Shown here piece by piece: positions 21,215 through 31,902 of a stretch of DNA of 64,000 bases. The notes beneath the pieces are model-generated. The model did no database searches. It was not told where the DNA came from and saw nothing but the letters and a program-made list of their open reading frames with translations. The position numbers and the translations under genes were made by a program. Origin of the DNA: Hyphomicrobium sp. D-2 (GTDB lineage Bacteria > Pseudomonadota > Alphaproteobacteria > Rhizobiales > Hyphomicrobiaceae); NCBI RefSeq assembly GCF_029872155.1, contig NZ_JARXLA010000003.1, forward strand, positions 512,459-576,458. The letters run 5' to 3'. The first letter of the stretch is position 1. Every line of letters starts with the position of its first letter.

Positions 21215-23305
21215 ATGTCTCGCTCACAAGGTGCCGCAAACCAAGGCTGGCCGCCGCGCCATCCGCCCGGTGAGGCCGATCCGCGTGCGCAGGGACGTCC
21301 CGCTCCACAGGCCCCACAGGGACACGCTCCCCAGGGGCAGGGTGGCAGGGGGCAGGCCCCGGTCTACGATCAGCAACAGTATGGTGCGGCTGGATATCCG
21401 CCGCAGCATCAGCCCTATGCCGATCCGCATTCGGGATATGCCGACCAGCAGGCCGCGCCTTCCTATGGCGGGCAGCAGGGCTATCACTATCCGCAGGATC
21501 AGCATCCCGCGCAGCCGCCGCAGTATCAGCCGGCCCAGCCGCAGCAGCACCATCAGCAGCCTGTCCAGCGACAGGCGCCGGCTGCGCCCGCTCAGCCGCA
21601 ATACGCACAGCATCAGCAGCAGGCCCCGCGCGCGCCGCAGCCTGCGCCGACACATCGCCAGCAGCCGCAGACTCAGCCACCGCAGTATGCGCCGCCCCGG
21701 CAGGCGCAGCCTCAGTCAGCTCAGCCGCCCGTCAACCGGCAAGGTCTGAGCAGCCTCGACAGCGCCCGCGCGGCCCAGCAGCCGGTGCACGACTTCAATA
21801 ATTTCCCGCGCACGCAGCCGCCGCAGGCACAGCCGCCGCAGTATGCCCAGCCACGTGAACAGGTTCCGCCGCAGCAGCAGAACGGACGTGCGGCACCCGC
21901 ACAACCGCAGTACGCGCAGCCAGCCTCGGTGCAGCCGTCTCAGCCGGGCCGCCAGCCACAGCCTCCTGCGTATAATTTGCCCAACGCTGACCTCGGCGCC
22001 CGTGGTGGCGACGGTTACGGAAGGGACGCTGGCCAGTATGGCGCCGGGCTGGAGCCGCCCGCGCCCGCCTATCAGCATGCGCCAAGCTACGATCAGTGGC
22101 CACCGGCCCAGCAGCAGCGCCCATCGCTGGACGCGTTCGGTCAAAATCAAAACCAGAACCATCTAGCGTCGGCTTATCCCGGCGTCGCGGCCGACTATGC
22201 GGCAACGGCGGGTGGCGATTATGCGCTCAGCAACGGTGCCGTCGCCGATCCTTACGGTGATCCGCTGCAGACCGACTGGGGCATGTCCGGCGCTGCCGGT
22301 TATGGCGATACGGCCGCTGATCCGCAGGGCTTCGATCATCAGGGCGGCTATGCCGGTTACGATCAGCAGCACGGTGGCGCTTTGGAGCCTGCCACCTACA
22401 ACGCTGCCGATGATCTGAATGGCTATGAGGTTGAAGAGCCTCGGCGCGCCAGCTGGGCGATGCGCATCGCCGGTGCGCTGGTTGTAGCGATCGGGCTCGG
22501 TTACGGATTGGCTCAGGCCTATCAGGCCGTTGTCGGCGGGCCGGTTGATAACGGCGCACCACCGGTGATTGCCAGCGACGATACCCCTGCGAAAGAGCGG
22601 CCCGAGGATCCGGGCGGGCGCCAGTTCTCGCATACGGATAGCAAGGTTCTTGGCCGTCTGGAGCAGGTTGAAGGCGGCGATGGTGGCCTCCACAGATCCG
22701 ATCAGGGCAACGGAACGCGCAAGGTTTCGACACTTGTGGTCGGCCGTGATGGTTCGATCATGCCACCCGCTGACGATGTGCCGGATACACCGGTTTCCGT
22801 TCCGGGTATGATGGTCGTGGACGCATTCGGCACCGGCAATTCGCCGACTGCGCAGATGCCCCGGCAGCCGGAGCCGCAGGTCCATACGCCGCCTGCGCGC
22901 CCGACGGTGAACGTGAAGTCCACTCGCGTCATTCCGGCCACGACCGCCAGCGTCGAGGAAGAAGAGCCCGCTCCGCCCCGGCGTCAGACTGTAGCTGCGG
23001 CGCCGCCGGTCACCAGCGCCCCGCGCGCTCCATCCGGCGCCAATGGCTATGTGGTGGTGCTGAGCTCGGTACCTGCGTCCGGTTCAAGCCGTCTCGATGC
23101 CCTGCGCAAGTTTGCCGACATGCAGCAGCAATACGGCCCGGTGCTGGCCAACAAGACGCCTGACGTGCGGGAGACTACTCTGGCCGGGAAGGGCGCTTAT
23201 CACCGCCTGCTGGTCGGGCCTCCTGGCTCGAAAAACCAGGCCAACGAGCTTTGCATCCAACTCAAGGCGTCCGGCTATAACGATTGCTGGGTTACCGCTT
23301 ACTAA
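21215..23305 (+). CDS. SPOR-domain protein with a long Gln/Pro-rich N-terminal region
   Basis: 696 residues. The first ~400 are dominated by Gln, Pro, Ala and Tyr with QPPQYA-like low-complexity repeats, then a transmembrane segment near 412-432 (ASWAMRIAGALVVAIGLGYG), a Pro/Thr-rich periplasmic linker, and a C-terminal SPOR domain (about 608-696: GYVVVLSSVPASGSSRLDAL to CWVTAY). SPOR domains bind denuded septal peptidoglycan, so this is probably a divisome protein with a cytoplasmic disordered arm. ATG 21215 has GAGGGG 8 nt upstream. It lies in the conserved argS-SPOR-nagZ order. Confidence 0.87.
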   Translation: MSRSQGAANQGWPPRHPPGEADPRAQGRPAPQAPQGHAPQGQGGRGQAPVYDQQQYGAAGYPPQHQPYADPHSGYADQQAAPSYGGQQGYHYPQDQHPAQPPQYQPAQPQQHHQQPVQRQAPAAPAQPQYAQHQQQAPRAPQPAPTHRQQPQTQPPQYAPPRQAQPQSAQPPVNRQGLSSLDSARAAQQPVHDFNNFPRTQPPQAQPPQYAQPREQVPPQQQNGRAAPAQPQYAQPASVQPSQPGRQPQPPAYNLPNADLGARGGDGYGRDAGQYGAGLEPPAPAYQHAPSYDQWPPAQQQRPSLDAFGQNQNQNHLASAYPGVAADYAATAGGDYALSNGAVADPYGDPLQTDWGMSGAAGYGDTAADPQGFDHQGGYAGYDQQHGGALEPATYNAADDLNGYEVEEPRRASWAMRIAGALVVAIGLGYGLAQAYQAVVGGPVDNGAPPVIASDDTPAKERPEDPGGRQFSHTDSKVLGRLEQVEGGDGGLHRSDQGNGTRKVSTLVVGRDGSIMPPADDVPDTPVSVPGMMVVDAFGTGNSPTAQMPRQPEPQVHTPPARPTVNVKSTRVIPATTASVEEEEPAPPRRQTVAAAPPVTSAPRAPSGANGYVVVLSSVPASGSSRLDALRKFADMQQQYGPVLANKTPDVRETTLAGKGAYHRLLVGPPGSKNQANELCIQLKASGYNDCWVTAY

Positions 23306-23313
23306 GCAGCTTG

Positions 23314-23337
23314 CCAGAGCGTGTCTCGACGCTCTGG
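23314..23337 (+). terminator. Hairpin after the SPOR gene
   Basis: CCAGAGCG pairs with CGCTCTGG around an 8-nt loop, 8 bp after the SPOR stop. No T-run follows, so read-through into nagZ is likely. Confidence 0.5.
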
Positions 23338-23385
23338 AGCTGTGATGCTAGTTCGGTTTTCTCTGAAATTTGCTTCGGATAGGTG

Positions 23386-24417
23386 ATGCACACCGCTCTT
23401 ATCGTCGGTGTCGCCGGCACACAGTTGTCGAGCGACGAAGCCGCCTTTCTGCGCGATGCGCGGCCGGCCGGGTTCATCCTTTTCAGCCGCAATCTGGCTG
23501 ATCATGAGCAGATCCGCGCGCTGGTCTCCGATGTGCGCACCGCAATCGGCGGCGACGATCTGCTGGTGTTGATCGATCAGGAGGGGGGACGCGTGCAGCG
23601 TCTGCGGCCGCCGCTTGGGCGCGCCCTGCCTCCCGCATCCGCCTATGGCCTGCTGTACCAACAGGATCGGGATGCCGCGCTTGCCGCCGCGTGTGAGGCA
23701 ACGCGCCTGCTGGCTGCTGATCTGATGGATCTGGGCATCAACATGGACTGCGCGCCGGTGCTGGATCTGCCTGTTGAAGGCGCGCACGACATTATCGGCG
23801 ATCGCGCCTATGGCCGCAGCGTCGAGCAGGTCGTGGCGCTGGCGGGTGCCGTTGCAGATGGTTTCATGGCGGGCGGCGTTGTTCCTGTCATCAAGCACAT
23901 TCCGGGCCATGGTCGGGCTACGGCGGATAGCCATCTTGCATTGCCGGTCGTCGATACGCCCCGCGCCGATCTGGAGCGCAGCGATTTCGCGCCGTTCAAG
24001 GCGCTGGCGCATCTGCCGTCGGCAATGAGCGCACATGTGGTGTTTTCCGACATCGATGCGCAGGCTCCCGCTAGCACATCGCCGACCGTCATCGGTGAGA
24101 TCATCCGCGGCGCGATCGGTTTCGATGGCCTTCTGATGAGCGACGATCTTTCGATGCATGCGCTGACCGGGCCGATGCGCGCGCGTTCCGAAGCGGTGAT
24201 GGCAGCGGGTTCCGATCTGGCGCTCCATTGCAACGGCGATCTGGCCGAGATGATCGCAGCCGCTGAAGGCGCAGGCGGGCTGGAAGGCCGGGCAAAGGCC
24301 CGTTTCGACGCTTCCATCGCCATTACCCGGCGTTCTGACGCGTTCGATCGCCTAGCGGCAGAGGCGCAATTGGCCCGTGTTCTCGGCCTTGCAGCAATGG
24401 GTGCTGAATCAGTCTAA
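23386..24417 (+). CDS. nagZ: Beta-N-acetylhexosaminidase (NagZ)
   Basis: 343 residues of glycoside hydrolase family 3 that release N-acetylglucosamine from anhydro-muropeptides in cytoplasmic cell-wall recycling. Signatures: FILFSRN, LIDQEGGRVQRL, the catalytic loop KHIPGHGRATADSH (about 165-178, acid/base Asp-His) and the nucleophile Asp in LLMSDDLSM. A GTG 3 bp upstream in the same frame is an alternative start. It is part of the conserved nagZ-scpA-scpB group. Confidence 0.93.
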   Translation: MHTALIVGVAGTQLSSDEAAFLRDARPAGFILFSRNLADHEQIRALVSDVRTAIGGDDLLVLIDQEGGRVQRLRPPLGRALPPASAYGLLYQQDRDAALAAACEATRLLAADLMDLGINMDCAPVLDLPVEGAHDIIGDRAYGRSVEQVVALAGAVADGFMAGGVVPVIKHIPGHGRATADSHLALPVVDTPRADLERSDFAPFKALAHLPSAMSAHVVFSDIDAQAPASTSPTVIGEIIRGAIGFDGLLMSDDLSMHALTGPMRARSEAVMAAGSDLALHCNGDLAEMIAAAEGAGGLEGRAKARFDASIAITRRSDAFDRLAAEAQLARVLGLAAMGAESV

Positions 24418-24492
24418 GCTCGACCCCATATGGTCGTGAAAGAGAAGGGCGGTTCTTGAACCCGCATTGATTGAAAGGCAGCTGTCGAAGGC

Positions 24493-25347
24493 ATGGACGC
24501 CGAGCCGCAGGAAACCGACGCGACGCCATCATGGAACGAGCCCGATGTGGAGGTTCGTCCCGACGAGGAAGATGCGCTCATCGTCGATGTCGCGGGCTAT
24601 GAGGGCCCGCTGGATCTGCTGCTCGCGCTGGCCCGCACGCAGAAGGTCGATCTGGCGAAAATCTCCGTTCTGGCGCTGGCCGATCAATATCTCAGCTTCA
24701 TCGGAGAGGCGCAGAAACTGCGGCTCGAACTGGCGGCCGATTATCTCGTCATGGCCGCATGGCTCACCTATCTTAAATCGCGCCTGCTGCTGCCTCGCGA
24801 AAAAGAGCAGGGCGAAACAACGAGCGCTGAAGAACTGGCGCGACGGCTGTCGTTCCGCCTGATGCGGCTTGAGGCAATGCGTGAGGCTGGCGCGCAGCTG
24901 ATGACGCGCACGCGGCTTGGTCGCGATGTGTTTGGACGCGGCATGCCCGAGGGCACGCGCACGGTGCGCGAAACGCAATTCACCGCGAAGATTTACGATC
25001 TGCTGCACGCTTATGCCGATCAGCGTCGCCGTACGATCAAGGTCGGGCATGTGGTCAAGCTGCGGCCGGTCTGGTCGATCAAGGATGCGCGCGTGCGGCT
25101 TGAACGCATGTTGGGCGCCGCGCCTTCAACCACGGAGTGGCTGGCGTTTGAACGTTGCCTGACGCAGCTCGTACCCAACCATGAGAACGGCAAGGCTGTG
25201 GTTGCAAGTTCGTTTGGGGCCACACTGGAACTGGCGCGGGAAGGGCGTATCGAATTGCGCCAGGACGGCCCGTTTGCGCCGATTTACATGCGCCGTACCG
25301 ATGGCGACGATGCAGCATCGCATGGCGACTGGCAGCGGGTTGGATAA
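24493..25347 (+). CDS. scpA: Segregation and condensation protein A
   Basis: 284 residues of the kleisin subunit that bridges the SMC heads with ScpB for chromosome condensation. The N-terminal YEGPLDLLLALARTQKVDL and the ALADQYL motif are diagnostic; the C-terminal winged-helix region is visible as LVPNHENGKAVVASSFGATL. It is separated from scpB by 27 bp and probably co-transcribed from nagZ. Confidence 0.94.
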   Translation: MDAEPQETDATPSWNEPDVEVRPDEEDALIVDVAGYEGPLDLLLALARTQKVDLAKISVLALADQYLSFIGEAQKLRLELAADYLVMAAWLTYLKSRLLLPREKEQGETTSAEELARRLSFRLMRLEAMREAGAQLMTRTRLGRDVFGRGMPEGTRTVRETQFTAKIYDLLHAYADQRRRTIKVGHVVKLRPVWSIKDARVRLERMLGAAPSTTEWLAFERCLTQLVPNHENGKAVVASSFGATLELAREGRIELRQDGPFAPIYMRRTDGDDAASHGDWQRVG

Positions 25348-25374
25348 CAGGATCAGCGTGGGCGTATCGGGCCA

Positions 25375-26247
25375 ATGACGAAAGAAAAGCGCATGGAGCC
25401 GCCACGTTTAAGCCTGGTGCCATCGGGCCGCGATCACGGTGCGAGTGACGTCGGCGACGGTGTTGCGGACGACGAAGCGCCGCGCTCGCCAAACGTTGCC
25501 GCGTTGCCGTTTGCCGATCATCGCGAGAAGCTGCGCATCGTCGAGGCGGTGCTGTTCGCTGCATCGGAGCCGCTCGATATTGCGCGGCTGGCGAACCATC
25601 TGCCGGAGGGCGAGGACGTCGCCGCGCTGCTGGAAGAGCTGCGCGCGTTCTATGCCGGTCGCGGCGTCAATCTGGTCAAGGTCGCGGGCAAGTGGGCGTT
25701 CCGCACCGCTTCTGATCTTTCCTATCTGCTGGAGCGTTTCGCCACGCAGGAGCGCAGGCTTTCCAAGGCCGCGCTGGAGACGCTTTCCATCATCGCCTAT
25801 CACCAGCCGGTGACACGCGCCGAGATCGAAGAAATCCGTGGTGTGACGACTTCGGCGGGCACGCTGGATATTCTGCTCGAAACCGGCTGGGTGCGTTTGC
25901 GTGGTCGCCGCCGTGCGCCGGGGCGTCCTGTCACCTACGGGACCAGCGACAGCTTCCTTGAGCACTTCAGCCTCGACAGCATCAAGGATCTGCCCGGCCT
26001 TGCGGAACTGCGCGCTTCCGGCCTGCTCGATGGCAATCTGCCGCCGGACTTCACCGTGCCCGAGCCGACCGATATTGCTGCCCTGATGCCTGATGAACTG
26101 CCGCTCGACGCCATCGATGAGGAAGACGCAGAGGCTGACGAAATCGAATCCGAAGAGGATGACGATGCAGAAGCCGATGCCGCCGCTTCATCGGATGCGC
26201 CTGCGTCTGACGGGTTGCCTGACGATGACGAGGCCGATAAGCCGTAG
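25375..26247 (+). CDS. scpB: Segregation and condensation protein B
   Basis: 290 residues with two winged-helix domains: REKLRIVEAVLFAASEPLDI at the start and LETLSIIAYHQPVTRAEIEEI in the middle, then GRPVTYGTSDSFLEHFSL. It binds ScpA and stabilises the SMC complex. The last ~60 residues are a long acidic Asp/Glu/Ala tail absent from compact ScpB proteins. ATG 25393 is an alternative start. Confidence 0.94.
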   Translation: MTKEKRMEPPRLSLVPSGRDHGASDVGDGVADDEAPRSPNVAALPFADHREKLRIVEAVLFAASEPLDIARLANHLPEGEDVAALLEELRAFYAGRGVNLVKVAGKWAFRTASDLSYLLERFATQERRLSKAALETLSIIAYHQPVTRAEIEEIRGVTTSAGTLDILLETGWVRLRGRRRAPGRPVTYGTSDSFLEHFSLDSIKDLPGLAELRASGLLDGNLPPDFTVPEPTDIAALMPDELPLDAIDEEDAEADEIESEEDDDAEADAAASSDAPASDGLPDDDEADKP

Positions 26248-26324
26248 CGGCGGCAACGGTGTTCGTCGCTAAATTCTGTTCGCCGGAGCCATGCCGCGCT
26301 GGCCGTGTACCGTGGAATTGAGCC

Positions 26325-27494
26325 TTGTCGTCATCGCAAACAGCCTCTCACTCCGATGCCCCCGATGTTGCGGGGCGCTCCACTGCGGGAGCAGCTGCCG
26401 GTGCCAGGGATGCAGGGAAAGGGCGCGCCGCCGCGGCGTTTTCTGCCTGCCTCACCTTTGAGGACGTGCGTCGCAACTTCGGCACAACGCAGGCGCTGGC
26501 GGGCGTTTCGCTGGAGATCGATCGCGGTGAGGTCGTCTGTCTGCTAGGGCCGTCGGGATGTGGCAAGACAACGCTGCTGCGGATTGCGGCTGGCATCGAG
26601 CGCCCGACCGGCGGCCGTGTGCTCATCAATGGCCATGAGGTTGCGGGGCCCTCCAGCTTTGTCGTGCCTGAGAAGCGCAGCGTCGGGCTGATGTTCCAGG
26701 ACTTCGCGCTGTTTCCGCACCTGACGATTGCGGGCAACGTCGCGTTCGGTCTGAAGTCGCTGCCGCGCGCTGAAGCCAAGCGCGAGGCGCTGGCGGCATT
26801 GAAGCGCGTCGGGCTGGAGCACATGGCGGACGAATATCCGCACGTGCTTTCCGGCGGGCAGCAGCAGCGGGTGGCCTTGGCGCGCGCGCTGGTTCCCCGT
26901 CCGGCCGTGATGCTGATGGACGAGCCGTTCTCGGGGCTGGACGTGCAGTTGCGCGACGCCATGCAGGAGGAAACGCTGTCGCTGCTGCGCGAGACGGGCG
27001 CCACGGCGATGGTTGTGACGCACAACCCCGAAGAAGCGATGCGCATCGGCGATCGTATTGTGGTGATGCGGGCGGGGCGCCTGATCCAGCAGGGGCAGGC
27101 CGAAGCGCTGTATCATCAACCTGCGGATCTGTTTGTTGCGCGGCTGTTTTCCGAGATCAACGAGGTCGCCTATCGCGTCGGCGCTGACGGTAAGATCGAT
27201 ACGCCGATCGGAAAACTTGCGCCGCCGCCGGGGCTGCAGGCGCGCGAAGCGGTCACGATTGGCATCCGCGAACGCGACATTCGCCTGTCGGAAAATGGCG
27301 AAGGGCTGTCCGGCCGCGTCCTCGATGCGAAGTTCCTGGGTGATGTCGTGCGGCTCGAAGTGGGCATTGAAGGTTTTGATCAGCCGCTGAAAGTGCGGGT
27401 GCGCGAAAGTGCCGGGTTCCGGCAGGGACAGGATGTCCGCGCTCAGGTTGACCCCGAGCGAGCCCTTGTTTTCGCAGCAGAACTACAAAAGTGA
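26325..27494 (+). CDS. ABC transporter ATP-binding protein, Fe3+/spermidine/sulfate-type, orphan
   Basis: 389 residues. Walker A GPSGCGKTTLL (about 76), Q-loop MFQDFALFPHLT, signature LSGGQQQRVALARAL, Walker B VMLMDEPFSGLD and the H-loop VVTHNPEEA are all intact. The C-terminal ~110 residues form a TOBE-like regulatory domain (REAVTIGIRERDIRLS). The family energises import of Fe3+, polyamines, sulfate or molybdate. No permease or binding protein is adjacent, so its partner must be elsewhere. It interrupts the usual scpB-tatA order. The start is uncertain: TTG 26325 has a weak GGAATTGAG upstream and adds a ~45-residue disordered leader. Confidence 0.85.
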   Translation: MSSSQTASHSDAPDVAGRSTAGAAAGARDAGKGRAAAAFSACLTFEDVRRNFGTTQALAGVSLEIDRGEVVCLLGPSGCGKTTLLRIAAGIERPTGGRVLINGHEVAGPSSFVVPEKRSVGLMFQDFALFPHLTIAGNVAFGLKSLPRAEAKREALAALKRVGLEHMADEYPHVLSGGQQQRVALARALVPRPAVMLMDEPFSGLDVQLRDAMQEETLSLLRETGATAMVVTHNPEEAMRIGDRIVVMRAGRLIQQGQAEALYHQPADLFVARLFSEINEVAYRVGADGKIDTPIGKLAPPPGLQAREAVTIGIRERDIRLSENGEGLSGRVLDAKFLGDVVRLEVGIEGFDQPLKVRVRESAGFRQGQDVRAQVDPERALVFAAELQK

Positions 27495-27660
27495 TGTTTT
27501 TGTAAGGTCTTAGCAAGGTTCGGCATGGGTTCGCGCCCTTGCGGTCGCATCCGCTTTCTGCGATACCAAATGAGGCGCGGCAATCTGTGCCAATGAACCG
27601 ATGCGTTGACGCGGTAGTCTTCGCGGATCAGAGACGCAAACAGAGTAGGAGCGGACGACA

Positions 27661-27894
27661 ATGGGCCTGAGCGGTTGGCATTTGCTCATTCTTGCGCTTG
27701 TCGCAGTGCTCGTCTTCGGCGGCAGCGGACGCATTTCCTCCATCATGGGGGATGTCGCGAAGGGCATTAAGAACTTCAAGAAGGGCCTCTCCGAAGAGGA
27801 AGAGGGCGAACGCAGCGAGGCCAAGGCCGATCCGCGCGTCATCGATCAGCGTCCTCTTGGTGTAGCCGAGCGCGATTCAACCAAGACCGGTTGA
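27661..27894 (+). CDS. tatA: Sec-independent translocase protein TatA
   Basis: 77 residues: a single N-terminal membrane helix ([20 protein letters not shown]), the Gly hinge, an amphipathic helix ([17 protein letters not shown]) and a short charged tail. TatA forms the pore-like assemblies for folded twin-arginine substrates. AGGAG is seen about 10 nt before the ATG. First of tatABC. Confidence 0.94.
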   Translation: MGLSGWHLLILALVAVLVFGGSGRISSIMGDVAKGIKNFKKGLSEEEEGERSEAKADPRVIDQRPLGVAERDSTKTG

Positions 27895-27974
27895 GCGCGC
27901 TAGCGACGCTGACGAGTTTTGGCACCGGCGTATACTGCGCCGGCCCGTGGGCGCGCCGATAATCGGAACGACGC

Positions 27975-28388
27975 ATGTTCGATCTGACATCCAGCAAGCT
28001 GTTGATTCTGGCCGTTGTGGCGCTGATCGTGGTCGGCCCCAAGGATCTGCCGATCCTGTTGCGTACGATCGGCAAGTACCTGGGTTTGATGCGTCAGCAG
28101 GCGGCAGAGTTCCGGCGCCATTTCGATGAAGCCGTGCGCGATGCGGAATTGGGCGATCTGAAGCGTGAGTTTGACAGCGTCGCCAACGAGGTGCGCGCCA
28201 CCATGCAGGCTGGCTCGCGCGCCATCGATCAGGAACTGCAGTCCGTAGACAAGGTCGCGAACGGCGTCGGAACAGGTGCTTCGGTCTCCGCTGCGCCGAC
28301 CGCGTCCCGCCCGGCCTTGAGTTCGGATGGTGCACAATCTTCGGCTGGCGGTGACGCCGATGGCGGAGCCGGCCGGGGGGCTGCATGA
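27975..28388 (+). CDS. tatB: Sec-independent translocase protein TatB
   Basis: 137 residues with the TatB-type start MFDLTSSKLLILAVVALIVV-GPKDLP, where the Gly-Pro turn follows the membrane helix, then a long amphipathic helix (FRRHFDEAVRDAELGDLKRE) and an Ala-rich tail. TatB with TatC forms the signal-peptide receptor. Its stop overlaps the tatC start by 4 nt (ATGA), so the two are translationally coupled. Confidence 0.94.
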   Translation: MFDLTSSKLLILAVVALIVVGPKDLPILLRTIGKYLGLMRQQAAEFRRHFDEAVRDAELGDLKREFDSVANEVRATMQAGSRAIDQELQSVDKVANGVGTGASVSAAPTASRPALSSDGAQSSAGGDADGGAGRGAA

Positions 28389-29206
28389 CCAGCGAAGTGA
28401 CACAGGCGGCTGCCGCAGCTCAGGCCCAGGCGCAACGCGCCGGGCAGGAGGAGATCGACGCTTCCAAGGCTCCGTTGATGGAGCATCTGGTCGAGCTGCG
28501 CCAGCGTCTGATCTATTCGCTGATCGGCGTCGGCATTGCATTTGCCGTCTGTTTCGCCTTCGCCAAGCAGATCTATAACCTGCTGGTGCTGCCCTATCAG
28601 TGGGCGCACGGTGGCACCGAACCGATCGAAATGATCTACACGGCGCCGCAGGAATTTCTGTTCACCCAGATGAAGCTGGCGCTGTTCGGCGCCATGTGCA
28701 TCTCGTTCCCGATCATCGCCAATCAGGTCTACAAGTTCATCGCGCCGGGCCTCTACAAGAACGAGCGCCGCGCGTTCATCCCTTATCTGATTGCGACGCC
28801 GATCCTGTTCCTGCTCGGCGCGATGATCGTCTATTTCCTCGTCATGCCGATGGCGATGAGCTTCTTCCTGTCGATGCAACAGACGGGCGGTCCGGTTGAG
28901 ATCCACCTGCAGGCGCGCGTATCGGAATATCTGTCGCTCATCATGACGCTGATTATCGGTTTCGGCGTCTGCTTCCAGCTTCCGGTGGTGCTGACGCTGG
29001 CGGCGCGGGCCGGTCTGGTCACGGCCGAAACGCTGAAGAAGGGCCGCCGTTATGCCATCCTCGGCATCACCGCAGCGGCTGCGGTGCTTTCGCCGCCCGA
29101 TCCGTTCAGCATGCTGGCCATGATGGTGCCGACGATGGGTCTGTACGAATTGTCAATCTGGGCGGTGGAGCGGACGCAGCGTAAGCAGGCGCAGGCCGCA
29201 TCGTAG
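28385..29206 (+). CDS. tatC: Sec-independent translocase protein TatC
   Basis: 273 residues with six membrane segments. Diagnostic parts: KAPLMEHLVELRQRLIYS at the N-terminus, the periplasmic loop with APQEFLFTQMKLALFGA, KFIAPGLYKNERR, and FGVCFQLPVVL. TatC recognises the twin-arginine signal. Length is normal with an N-terminal extension of ~25 residues. Confidence 0.95.
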   Translation: MTSEVTQAAAAAQAQAQRAGQEEIDASKAPLMEHLVELRQRLIYSLIGVGIAFAVCFAFAKQIYNLLVLPYQWAHGGTEPIEMIYTAPQEFLFTQMKLALFGAMCISFPIIANQVYKFIAPGLYKNERRAFIPYLIATPILFLLGAMIVYFLVMPMAMSFFLSMQQTGGPVEIHLQARVSEYLSLIMTLIIGFGVCFQLPVVLTLAARAGLVTAETLKKGRRYAILGITAAAAVLSPPDPFSMLAMMVPTMGLYELSIWAVERTQRKQAQAAS

Positions 29207-29674
29207 TAGGCTTTTTCTGGCGCTCGGCGACTCTCCTTCGGAGAGCTGGCCGCAGTTGTTTGTTGCGCTAAGCGACTGCGCTCCGCGCAGCCGGCCGCCA
29301 GCGCGGATTGGCGCGCGCAGCCCCGCATGTCCGCCCCCCACCGTCACTCCGAACCACGTCAGATTCCGCATGTGCGTCTGCCCGTTGGCCTGTCTGTAGA
29401 CCGATCCCATCCAGCCATCGCTGCTCGTTTTATTAAAAACTGCAACGTGCATTGACCAGACTTGCGCTTCTTGCATGCATCATGCGCGACCTGATCGCGG
29501 CTGGACCATCCTATCCGCCCCCACTATACCCTGCGTTATTCGACGACGCGTCGAACCGCGGGTGTCTGGCCGGACGCATGACCGTACATTCTGCCCTAGT
29601 TCAACGCGCCGACATTCTGTCGTCATGCCGACGGTCGCCGGCACTACGCAGGCCACCGCACCGCTTTTCGAGGT

Positions 29675-29704
29675 GTCGTGGATCCCGGCCTACGCCGGGA
29701 TGAC
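29675..29704. repeat. REP-like palindrome (GGATCCCGGCC-TAC-GCCGGGATGAC type)
   Basis: The core CCCGGC-CTAC-GCCGGG with flanking GTGGAT / ATGAC resembles short dispersed extragenic palindromes common in proteobacteria. Only this copy was noticed in the window, so its repeat status rests on family resemblance. Confidence 0.55.
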
Positions 29705-29720
29705 GTTTAATTGTGCGTCG

Positions 29721-31133
<1,413 letters not shown>

Positions 31134-31134
31134 C

Positions 31135-31902
31135 GTGCGCATTCTGGTAACGAACGACGACGGTTACGGCTCGGACGGCATCGAGGTGCTGCGCCGTCTG
31201 GCCGAAGAAATTTCGTCCGATGTGTGGGTCGTCGCGCCGGAGAAGAACCAGTCCGGCGCCTCCCATTCGATGACGCTGCATGAGCCGCTGCGGGTGCGTC
31301 AGGTGAACGAGCGCGGCTTCATGCTGCGCGGTACGCCCACCGACTGCGTGTTGATGGCGGTGCGCCACTTCCTCATCGACCAGCCGCCAGATCTCATTCT
31401 GTCCGGCATCAACCACGGCTCCAATCTGGCCGAGGACGTCGCCTATTCCGGCACCATCGCCGCCGCCAGCGAGGGCGCGATGCTTGGCATCCGCTCCATC
31501 GCCATGAGCCAGGTCGGCGGATCGCTCGAGCGCGGGCGTAACGTCTATTGGGATACGCCGCTGACGCACGGGCCGGGCTTGCTGACGCGTCTGCTGAAAA
31601 TGCAGTCGCCCGCCGATGTGGTGCTGAACGTCAACTATCCCGACTGCCCGCCGGAAGCCGTGGCGGGCGTTGAGATCACGCGGCAGGGCCGTCGCGATCA
31701 GGCTTCGCTGAAGATTGATGAGCGCGCCGACCCGTGGGGCATGCCGTACTACTGGTTCAACTTCCAGCGCCCGCCGTCCAGCGTTGTTGAAGGCAGCGAC
31801 TTGGCGGCGATCGATGCCAACCGCATTTCAGTGACACCGCTCAGTCTCAATCGGACGGACGATGCAACACGAAAAGTGTTAGCCGGTGCGTTCAACGCTT
31901 GA
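31135..31902 (+). CDS. surE: 5'/3'-nucleotidase SurE
   Basis: 255 residues. The N-terminal MRILVTNDDGYGSDGI holds the metal-binding Asp-Asp, followed by APEKNQSGASHSMT, GTPTDCV and SGINHGSNLAEDVAYSGT, all diagnostic for SurE nucleotidases, which hydrolyse nucleoside monophosphates in stress survival. GTG start 1 bp after serS, so probably co-transcribed. Confidence 0.95.
   Translation: MRILVTNDDGYGSDGIEVLRRLAEEISSDVWVVAPEKNQSGASHSMTLHEPLRVRQVNERGFMLRGTPTDCVLMAVRHFLIDQPPDLILSGINHGSNLAEDVAYSGTIAAASEGAMLGIRSIAMSQVGGSLERGRNVYWDTPLTHGPGLLTRLLKMQSPADVVLNVNYPDCPPEAVAGVEITRQGRRDQASLKIDERADPWGMPYYWFNFQRPPSSVVEGSDLAAIDANRISVTPLSLNRTDDATRKVLAGAFNA

Noticed and set aside
21380..21990. Apparent short repeats in the SPOR gene as a CRISPR-like array
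   Set aside because: These are Gln/Pro codon repeats in a coding low-complexity region, with no equal spacers.
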